Shown one piece after another: positions 57,897-64,000 of a DNA stretch of 64,000 nt. Numbering within the stretch: the first letter of the stretch is position 1; every line of letters begins with the position of its first letter. The position numbers were made by a program, and so were the translations under genes. Source of the stretch: VRUE01 sp963697805 (lineage in GTDB: Bacteria > Actinomycetota > Thermoleophilia > Solirubrobacterales > 70-9). Where the stretch lies: assembly GCA_963697805.1 (NCBI GenBank), contig CAVOPB010000002.1:744001-808000 (forward strand). Reading direction: 5' to 3'. The notes under the pieces are model-generated. The model ran no database searches and was not told where the DNA came from. It saw nothing but the letters and a program-made list of their open reading frames with translations.

Positions 57897-58417
57897 TCGA
57901 GCAGGGCCGGGCTCCAGCGCTCCGGTTCGCGGCGTGCCTGCTCGCGCGCCCAGCGGAAGTGGTGGCGCGCCGAGGCGAGCAGGACGGGGAAGTTGAGCAT
58001 CCCGGCGACCGCGAACCGGCGCGAGCCCGGGGCGGTCTCGGTCAGGACGCTGACGGCGCTGGCGATGCCCCAGCCCCAGAGGACCGCGTTGTAGGCGGGC
58101 AGCTGTGCGTCGTCCAGCCCCTCGGCTTCGTCGAGCATCGGCAGGCCGTTGTGGAGCGACCACGGCCATGCCTTGAAGTGGACCGCGACACCGGCGACCC
58201 CGATGCCCGCGTTGAAGGCCGTGATCCGCTCCGCGGCACGCCCGCCGCGGACGGCGGCGACCAATCCCATCGGGATCAGGAACGCCCAGAGCGCTGTCGC
58301 CCCGCGTCGGCCGAGCTCGGGCTCGAATACCAGCCCGACGCCGGCCCGGGTCTCGAACGCGTTGTGGGCGAACAGCCCGAGCGTCGAGCCGGCGGCGAAG
58401 GGACGGCGCAGTCGCAT
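57893..58417 (-). CDS. Four-helix membrane protein, function unknown
   Basis: 174 residues from ATG (MRLRRPFAAGSTLGLFAHNAFETRAGVGLVFEPE). Hydrophobic parts at about 42-58, 70-80, 108-125 and 137-152. The motif FxAHNAFE and the VHFKAWPWSLHNGLP block are distinct but not tied to a known family. It is translated with the deacetylase downstream through an ATGA overlap, so it may supply a membrane partner or substrate. Confidence 0.6.
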   Translation of the reverse strand: MRLRRPFAAGSTLGLFAHNAFETRAGVGLVFEPELGRRGATALWAFLIPMGLVAAVRGGRAAERITAFNAGIGVAGVAVHFKAWPWSLHNGLPMLDEAEGLDDAQLPAYNAVLWGWGIASAVSVLTETAPGSRRFAVAGMLNFPVLLASARHHFRWAREQARREPERWSPALLE

Positions 58418-58491
58418 CGCGGGCAGCCTAGCCCGTCTATCTAGAATCGGCGGGAAGCGCCCGAACCACCGGTTCGGGCTTTTCGCGTGCC

Positions 58492-61400
58492 ATGAGCCTT
58501 CGACCCTTAATCGAGATAACCGCCGAAAACGAGCGCCTGAGCGCGCTCGCGGCCGAGCTTGCCGACGCCGCGGGCGCCGGCGAGGCGGTGAGCGTGCGCG
58601 CCTCGGCCACCCTGCGGCCGCTCCTCTTGGCGACGGTGCTCGAGGACAATCGCGGCCTCGCCGGCCGCCCGGCCCTCCTTGTCAGCGCCGACGACCGCTC
58701 CGCCCGCGACCTCGCCGCCGACCTCGCCGCCTACCTGGGTCCGCGCCGGGTCCGACTCTACCCGTCGCGGGGGACCGGCTACGCCTCCCATGTCAGTCCG
58801 CCCCCGCACCTCGTCGGCCTCCGGATCGATGCCCTCGACGCGCTCCGCGAGGGCAGCGACGCGGTGGTCGTTGCCAGCGCCGTGGCGCTCGCCGAGGCTG
58901 TGCCAGACTCCTCGCTTCGGCCCGCCGGCTTCGCGATCTCCCGTGGTGAGGAGATCGACCTCGGCTCCGTCGCCGAGGATCTGGTGAGCGCCGGCTACGA
59001 GCGGGTCGAGCAGGTCGAGGAGCGGGGTCAGTTCGCGATCCGAGGTGGAATCCTCGACGTCTTCGGGGCGACCGAGGAGCGCGCCGTCAGGGTCGAGCTG
59101 TTCGGCGACGAGATCGACTCGATGCGCTGGTTCTCGACCTTCACCCAGCGCTCGCTCGGCGAGGCCGAGCGGGTCGAGCTAGCGCCCGCGGCCGAGCTCG
59201 ACGTCGACCACCGCGAGCTGGCGGAGCTGGCGGCGATGGAGGCCGCCGAGGAGGGGGGAGAGGCGCCCAGCCTCGCCGAGGTCCTCCCGCTCGATCAGTT
59301 CGGGGCGCCGCTCGACCTCGTCCCCGAGGAGGCGGCCGTGATCCTCGCCGCCGCCGAGGAGATCGAGCCGGCTCTGCGCGACCACTGGGACGACGTCACC
59401 ACCGCGATGCACGCCGACGACGCCCGCCACCTCTACGTCGACGTCGCCGGGCCCCTCGCCGAGCGCGCCCTGCTCTCGGTGACCGGTGCCGGGGATGACG
59501 AGGAGGAGGCATTCCGCGCCTCGCGGGCCGAGTCTCCCGCGCGCAGCATCAAGGAGGCCGAGGGCGAGCTGCAGAAACTGATCCGCTCCGGCTATCGCAC
59601 GGTTGTCGCCTTCGACGGCCGCGGCGAGGCCGATCGTGCCCGCTACGGCCTCGACCGGCTCGACGCCACGATCCTCGACGGCGGCGTGCTCTCGCCGGAC
59701 CCGGGCCTCGCCTTCGCCGAGGCACGCCTGCGGGAGGGGTTCGTCAGCCCCGAGCTGCGGCTTGCCGTCTTTCCCTTCCGGCGCCTGGTCCACCGTCGCC
59801 GGCGCGCCGCCGAGCGGGCTCCGGGGGCCGGCCGCGGCCGCCTCGCCTTCAGTGACCTCCGGGTCGGCGATCACGTCGTCCACGAGGACCACGGGGTCGC
59901 CCGCTTCGCCGGCTTCGAGACGCGCGAGGTCGGCGGCGTCACCCGCGACTACCTCTACCTCGAATACAAGGGAGAGGACCGGGTCTACGTCCCCACCGAC
60001 CAGCTCGAGAAGCTGAGCCGCTACGTCGGGGCCGGCGGCGAGGCGGCGCTCTCGGCGCTCGGCGGCAAACGCTGGCAGAACATGAAGGCGCGCGCCCGCC
60101 GCGCGGCGGGCGCCCTGGCGGGCGAGCTGCTCAACCTCTACGCCGAGCGGAGGACCCGCAAGGGCCACGCCTTCTCGCCCGACGGCGAGTGGCAGATGGC
60201 GATGGAGGCGGCTTTCCCCTACCGCGAGACCGCCGACCAGATCGAGGCGATCGAGTCGGTGAAGGGCGACATGGAGTCCGAGCAGCCGATGGACCGGCTC
60301 GTTTGCGGCGACGTCGGCTTCGGCAAGACCGAGGTCGCGCTGCGCGCCGCGGTGAAGGCCGCCGCGGACGGCAAGCAGGTGATGGTCCTGGCGCCGACGA
60401 CGATCCTCGCCCAGCAGCACTTCGGGACCTTCCGCGAGCGCCTGGCCGACCTGCCGTTCATGCTCGACTGGGTCTCGCGCCTGCGCAAGCCGGCGGAGGT
60501 CAAGGCCGTGCTCGCCGCTTACAAAGAGGGCAAGGTCGACATCCTGATCGGCACCCACCGGCTGCTTTCGCGCGACGTCCGCGCCGAGGACCTCGGGCTG
60601 CTGGTCGTCGACGAGGAGCAGCGCTTCGGCGTCAAGCAGAAGGAGCTGCTGCGCCAGCTGAAGCTGAAGGTCGACGTCCTCTCGCTCTCGGCGACGCCGA
60701 TCCCGCGCACCCTGCAGATGAGCCTCGCCGGGCTGCGCGACATCTCGGTGATCGAGACGCCCCCTGAGGGACGGCGGCCGGTGCGCACATATGTCGGCCC
60801 CTATGACGAGGACCTGGTCAAGCGGGCGATCGAGCGCGAGCTCGAGCGTGGCGGCCAGGCCTTCTTCCTCCACAACCGGGTCGAGACCCTGCCGGAGGTC
60901 GCCGAGCAGCTACGCGGCCTGATCCCGAAGGCGCGGGTCGCCGAAGCGCACGGTCAGATGGACGAGTCCGAGCTCGAGCAGGCGATGCTTGGGTTCCTGC
61001 GCGGTGACGCCGACTGCCTGGTGACGACGACGATCATCGAGTCGGGCCTCGACATCCCGACCGCCAACACGCTGATCGTCGAGCGTGCCGATCGGCTCGG
61101 GCTGGCCCAGGCCTACCAGATCCGCGGCCGGGTCGGACGTTCTCGCGAGCGGGCCTTCGCCTACCTGCTCTACCCCTCCGCCGAGACGCTGACCGAGGAG
61201 GCGTCGGCGCGGCTCTCGACCCTCGCCGACCACACCGAGCTCGGCTCCGGGTTCAAGATCGCGATGCGGGACCTCGACATCCGCGGCGCCGGCGACCTGC
61301 TCGGCGAGGAGCAGTCCGGGCACGTCGCCGCGGTTGGATTCGAGCTCTACTGCCAGATGATCGACGAGGCGGTCGCCGCGGCCGAGGAGGAGGGCGGTGA

Positions 61401-61881
61401 GGAGGCCGCCGAGCCGCTCCGCTTCGACGTCCCGGTTGACGCCTACCTGCCCGCCTCCTACATCCCGTTCGAGGCGGCGAAGATCGACGTCCACCGCCGT
61501 ATCGTCGCCGCTCGCGAGCCGGGGCAGCTGCGGGCGATCCGCGACGAGCTGGGCGATCGCTTCGGGCCGCTGCCGCCCGAGGCCGAGAATCTGCTGGCCC
61601 TGCAGCGGGCGCGGATCGAACTGCGGCTGGCCGGCGCCCGCAACGTCGAGTTGCGCGGCGGGCGTCTCAGCATCGTCGGGGTTGAGCTCGACTCCGAGCA
61701 GGCGACGGCCCTGGGGGAGCGGGTCGAGGGCGCCCTCTACGAATGGCGCGAGAAAACCGCCTCGATGCGCGTCGCGGACGATCCCCGCGAGCGACTCGAC
61801 GCGGTGCTGGCGATGGCCGCCGCGCTGCGCGATGCGTTGAGCGCAAATTTAGCCGGAAAAGATATGCTCCCCGCCTCGTGA
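58492..61881 (+). CDS. mfd: Transcription-repair coupling factor
   Basis: 1129 residues, the standard Mfd length. UvrB-homology at the N-terminus (GQFAIRGGILDVFGATEERAVRVELFGDEIDSMRWF), the RNA-polymerase-interacting domain (DLRVGDHVVHEDHGVARFAGFETREVGG), the RecG-like motor with Walker A GDVGFGKTE near residue 606, DEEQ in VVDEEQRFG near 707, SATPIPRTLQMSLAGLRD, and IRGRVGRSRERAFAYLLY, then the C-terminal TRCF domain. It removes stalled RNA polymerase at lesions and recruits UvrA. Overlaps the SurA-like gene by GTGA. Confidence 0.97.
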   Translation: MSLRPLIEITAENERLSALAAELADAAGAGEAVSVRASATLRPLLLATVLEDNRGLAGRPALLVSADDRSARDLAADLAAYLGPRRVRLYPSRGTGYASHVSPPPHLVGLRIDALDALREGSDAVVVASAVALAEAVPDSSLRPAGFAISRGEEIDLGSVAEDLVSAGYERVEQVEERGQFAIRGGILDVFGATEERAVRVELFGDEIDSMRWFSTFTQRSLGEAERVELAPAAELDVDHRELAELAAMEAAEEGGEAPSLAEVLPLDQFGAPLDLVPEEAAVILAAAEEIEPALRDHWDDVTTAMHADDARHLYVDVAGPLAERALLSVTGAGDDEEEAFRASRAESPARSIKEAEGELQKLIRSGYRTVVAFDGRGEADRARYGLDRLDATILDGGVLSPDPGLAFAEARLREGFVSPELRLAVFPFRRLVHRRRRAAERAPGAGRGRLAFSDLRVGDHVVHEDHGVARFAGFETREVGGVTRDYLYLEYKGEDRVYVPTDQLEKLSRYVGAGGEAALSALGGKRWQNMKARARRAAGALAGELLNLYAERRTRKGHAFSPDGEWQMAMEAAFPYRETADQIEAIESVKGDMESEQPMDRLVCGDVGFGKTEVALRAAVKAAADGKQVMVLAPTTILAQQHFGTFRERLADLPFMLDWVSRLRKPAEVKAVLAAYKEGKVDILIGTHRLLSRDVRAEDLGLLVVDEEQRFGVKQKELLRQLKLKVDVLSLSATPIPRTLQMSLAGLRDISVIETPPEGRRPVRTYVGPYDEDLVKRAIERELERGGQAFFLHNRVETLPEVAEQLRGLIPKARVAEAHGQMDESELEQAMLGFLRGDADCLVTTTIIESGLDIPTANTLIVERADRLGLAQAYQIRGRVGRSRERAFAYLLYPSAETLTEEASARLSTLADHTELGSGFKIAMRDLDIRGAGDLLGEEQSGHVAAVGFELYCQMIDEAVAAAEEEGGEEAAEPLRFDVPVDAYLPASYIPFEAAKIDVHRRIVAAREPGQLRAIRDELGDRFGPLPPEAENLLALQRARIELRLAGARNVELRGGRLSIVGVELDSEQATALGERVEGALYEWREKTASMRVADDPRERLDAVLAMAAALRDALSANLAGKDMLPAS

Positions 61882-63209
61882 GTCCGAATAAGGGCAGGAG
61901 ACCTACCTCAGGGAAAGGTGGGAAGAAGGGCGCCTCGGCCAAACGTGCCAAGGACCCGGCTGCGCTGCGCCGCCTTGCGGTCCTCGTCTTCGCCGCCCTC
62001 TTCATCGTCCTGTTCGTGATCGTCGCCGTCGCCGAGGGCATCGGCGACCCGAACATCCCCGACGGCGACGTCGCCGTGATCGAAGACGCTCCCAGCGGCG
62101 AAGGCAACATCAGCGAAAAGGAATTCGACCGTGCGCTCAAACAGTCGGCGGCTCAGAGCGGCAAAAAAGAAATCCCCAAGCCGGGCGACCCGCAGTACGA
62201 CGAACTGAAGGAAGCGGCGCTCGGCAGCTTGCTCGACGCGGCCTGGTTGAAAGGCGAGGCCGCCGAAAAGGGCATCACGGCGAGCAAGGCCGAAGTCGCC
62301 AAAGAATTCAAGAAACTGAAGAAGGAAAACTTCAAAACCGAAGTCGAATACGAAAAATTCCTCAAAGAATCGGAATTCACCCAGGCCGACGTCGACTCCC
62401 GGGTCGAACTCCAGATGCTCAGCACCGAAATCCAGAAACAGATCACCGAAGGGGTCGGCGAGCCGAGCAAGAGCGACATTGAAAACTATTACGACGCGGC
62501 CCTCGCGACCCAGTTCACCCAGCCGGCAACCGTTGACATCCGCCTAGTCGTCAACAAAGACAAGAACAAAGCCGAATCGGCGCTGGCGGACCTGAAAGCC
62601 GATAACTCGGCGAAAAACTGGAAAAAAGTCGCGGAAAAATACTCCGAAGACGAACTGAGCAAATCCAAAGGCGGCTTCCAGAAAGGCATCGCCGAAGGCG
62701 TCCTCGAAGAACCTCTGAACAAGGAAGTGTTCAGCACTCCCGAGAACCAGGTCGAAGGGCTCGTCAAGACCGAACGCGGCTACAACATCTTCAGCGTCGA
62801 AAACTCGACACCGGAAACGACCCAGGATCTCGAAGCGGTCGAATCCCAGATCAAGTCCCAGCTCGAACAGCAGGGTGAACAGGAAGCCTTCACCGAATTC
62901 GTCGCCGGCTACTCGAGCAAGTGGAAGGCCCGCACCTTCTGCGCCGATGGCTTCGTGATCGAACGCTGCGCCAACTTCAAGGCTGAAGCGCACCCGCAGA
63001 CGGCGCCTCCCGCCTGCTACGAAGCGAACCCGAAAACTCCCGCCGAAGCCTGTCCCGCCCCGGTCTTCCAGCTGATCCCGGCGATGCCCGGGACCGTGAC
63101 GCCGGTCGAACCGCGCGGGACCCCGCTGGCCCAGCGCCCGATTCCGGTTGCCGGCGAAGAAGCGCCGCCGACGACCCCCGGAACGACGCCGATACCGACG
63201 ACTCCCTAG
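61878..63209 (+). CDS. SurA/PrsA-like peptidyl-prolyl isomerase with membrane anchor
   Basis: 443 residues from a GTG overlapping the mfd stop. A basic N-terminus and one helix (AVLVFAALFIVLFVIVAVAEG) are followed by a SurA-type N-domain (residues 60-190) and a parvulin rotamase (TVDIRLVVNKDKNKAESALADLK ... YSEDELSKSKGGFQKGIAEG ... VEGLVKTERGYNIFSVENSTP). The C-terminal 90 residues are Pro-rich with four Cys. It likely folds exported proteins. Glutamate is mainly GAA and lysine often AAA, in contrast to the flanking mfd and eno genes. The position next to mfd/eno parallels the lipoprotein/foldase slot in other actinobacteria. Confidence 0.85.
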   Translation: MSPNKGRRPTSGKGGKKGASAKRAKDPAALRRLAVLVFAALFIVLFVIVAVAEGIGDPNIPDGDVAVIEDAPSGEGNISEKEFDRALKQSAAQSGKKEIPKPGDPQYDELKEAALGSLLDAAWLKGEAAEKGITASKAEVAKEFKKLKKENFKTEVEYEKFLKESEFTQADVDSRVELQMLSTEIQKQITEGVGEPSKSDIENYYDAALATQFTQPATVDIRLVVNKDKNKAESALADLKADNSAKNWKKVAEKYSEDELSKSKGGFQKGIAEGVLEEPLNKEVFSTPENQVEGLVKTERGYNIFSVENSTPETTQDLEAVESQIKSQLEQQGEQEAFTEFVAGYSSKWKARTFCADGFVIERCANFKAEAHPQTAPPACYEANPKTPAEACPAPVFQLIPAMPGTVTPVEPRGTPLAQRPIPVAGEEAPPTTPGTTPIPTTP

Positions 63210-63239
63210 CGTCGCCGCGGCAATAGACTGCCCGCTGCC

Positions 63240-63311
63240 GTGAGTGCGGAGCGAGCAAACGTCATTTTCTGGTTCTTCGTGCAGCGAGCGAAGCACGAGC
63301 CTCTGCCGTGA
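63240..63311 (+). repeat. Start-site repeat, intact 23-codon leader, upstream of eno
   Basis: The GTG at 63240 opens a 23-codon frame that closes with a TGA (63309-63311) overlapping the eno GTG (63308). Same length, frame and spacing as the prs copy, with shared residues S-x-E-x-A, W and Q-R-A-K-x-E. Both ends read CTGCCGTGAG[T/C]GC (63234 and 63302), like a duplication around an insertion at the start codon. Confidence 0.65.
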
Positions 63312-64000
63312 GCGCCATCGCTTCGATCCACGCGCGCCAGATCCTCGACTCGCGCGGCAACCCGACCGTCGAGGTCGAGATCGTCCTCGACTCGGGCGCG
63401 CGCGGACTGGCCGCGGTCCCGTCCGGTGCCTCGACCGGCGAGTTCGAGGCCGTCGAGCTGCGCGACGGGGGCGACGCCTGGGCCGGCAAGGGCGTTGCCG
63501 GAGCGGTGGCCAACGTCAACGGGGAGATCGCGAAGGCGCTGATCGGGGCCCATGCCGCCGAGCAGGGAGCCCTCGACGAGACGATGATCGAGCTCGACGG
63601 CACCCCGAACAAGGGCAGGCTCGGGGCCAACGCGATCCTCGGCGTCTCGCTGGCCGCGGCGAAGGCCGCCGCCGCCGACTCAGACCAGCCGCTCTACCGC
63701 TATCTCGCCGAGCTCTATGGTGGCGGCGAGCCGACCCTGATCCCGGTGCCGATGATGAACGTGCTGAACGGCGGCGCCCACGCCGACAACTCGGTCGACT
63801 TCCAGGAGTTCATGGTTGTCCCCGCCGGCTCCTCCAGCTTCTCGGAATGCCTGCGGGTGGGGACCGAGGTCTTTCACGCGCTGAAGAAGAGCCTCGCCTC
63901 GAGCGGGCTCTCGACCGCGGTCGGCGACGAGGGCGGCTTCGCCCCCGATCTCGACTCCAACGAGGCTGCCCTGAAGGCTGTCCTGGCCGGGATCGAAACC
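63308..64000 (+). CDS. eno: Enolase, C-terminus beyond window edge
   Basis: 231 residues are seen from GTG (VSAIASIHARQILDSRGNPTVEVEIV). The N-terminal domain carries AVPSGASTGEFEAVELRDGG (the mobile loop) and GANAILGVSLAAAKAAA, and the beginning of the TIM barrel has VPMMNVLNGGAHADNSVDFQEFMVVP and AVGDEGGFAPDL with a catalytic Glu region. It converts 2-phosphoglycerate to PEP in glycolysis. The gene follows the SurA-like gene and the start-site repeat, whose stop overlaps its start codon. Confidence 0.96.
   Translation, partial: MSAIASIHARQILDSRGNPTVEVEIVLDSGARGLAAVPSGASTGEFEAVELRDGGDAWAGKGVAGAVANVNGEIAKALIGAHAAEQGALDETMIELDGTPNKGRLGANAILGVSLAAAKAAAADSDQPLYRYLAELYGGGEPTLIPVPMMNVLNGGAHADNSVDFQEFMVVPAGSSSFSECLRVGTEVFHALKKSLASSGLSTAVGDEGGFAPDLDSNEAALKAVLAGIET

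Noticed and set aside
59179..60873. Minus-strand frame of 564 codons inside mfd
   Set aside because: Antisense shadow of mfd with V/L/E/D-rich repeats and no motif.

Overview
The window is about 64 kb of high-GC DNA packed with genes on both strands. Gene content and order point to an actinobacterium, most likely class Thermoleophilia (Solirubrobacterales or a relative). This is inferred from gene content, the GC-rich codon use, the MEP-pathway gene ispE, a Ctc-type L25, PucR and LCP proteins, and a secreted beta-helix protein with the Cys-containing C-terminal domain typical of that group. No database search was run.

Layout. 1-7.3 kb: an M28 peptidase (cut by the left edge), an M50 site-2-type protease with CBS domains, an AidB-like acyl-CoA dehydrogenase, a DUF4242 protein divergent from a TetR regulator with a clear palindromic operator, then the TCA pair icd-mdh and a terminator. 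7.3-16 kb: a coiled-coil/AT-hook/winged-helix protein, a delta-9 desaturase divergent from a PucR regulator, a fatty acid hydroxylase, Hsp20-lon, a GT39-like glycosyltransferase and a YtxH-like protein. 16-28 kb: TetR-MMPL, amidase, cupin, an R2-like diiron protein fused to an SCP2-like domain, an alpha/beta hydrolase with no normal start codon, an acyl-CoA synthetase, PRC-barrel, an FKBP lipoprotein and small fold proteins. 28-64 kb: glyS, fmdB, an LCP protein and ROK kinase, then the conserved actinobacterial housekeeping run rsmI-metG-tatD-rsmA-ispE-(tRNA-Gln)-glmU-prs-rplY-pth-mfd-SurA-like-eno. That run is interrupted by accessory genes: alpha-hydroxy-acid oxidase, VTT/PAP2, a second PucR, HdeD, PadR, GDPD, methyltransferases, UbiB, beta-helix protein and polysaccharide deacetylase.

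Working themes: lipid and membrane remodelling (desaturase, hydroxylase, acyl-CoA synthetase and dehydrogenase, SCP2 fusion, MMPL, PAP2), cell-envelope synthesis (glmU, ispE, LCP, GT39), protein quality control (Lon, Hsp20, two peptidyl-prolyl isomerases) and translation (three RNA/tRNA enzyme groups, L25, Pth).

The most unusual signals are not classical genes. (1) A roughly 70-nt repeat sits directly at the start codons of metG, prs and eno. In two copies it is an intact 23-codon reading frame whose stop overlaps the GTG of the next gene, at exactly the same 68-nt spacing. (2) A 198-nt MITE-like segment with a perfect 18-bp hairpin lies between 21-bp direct repeats that contain the stop codons of two convergent genes. 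(3) There is a perfect 23-bp inverted repeat between fadD and the PRC gene. (4) Beside metG are a decayed PH-like gene and a 111-bp duplicated tail of an oxidase gene. (5) pth and an alpha/beta hydrolase lack AUG, GUG or UUG starts.
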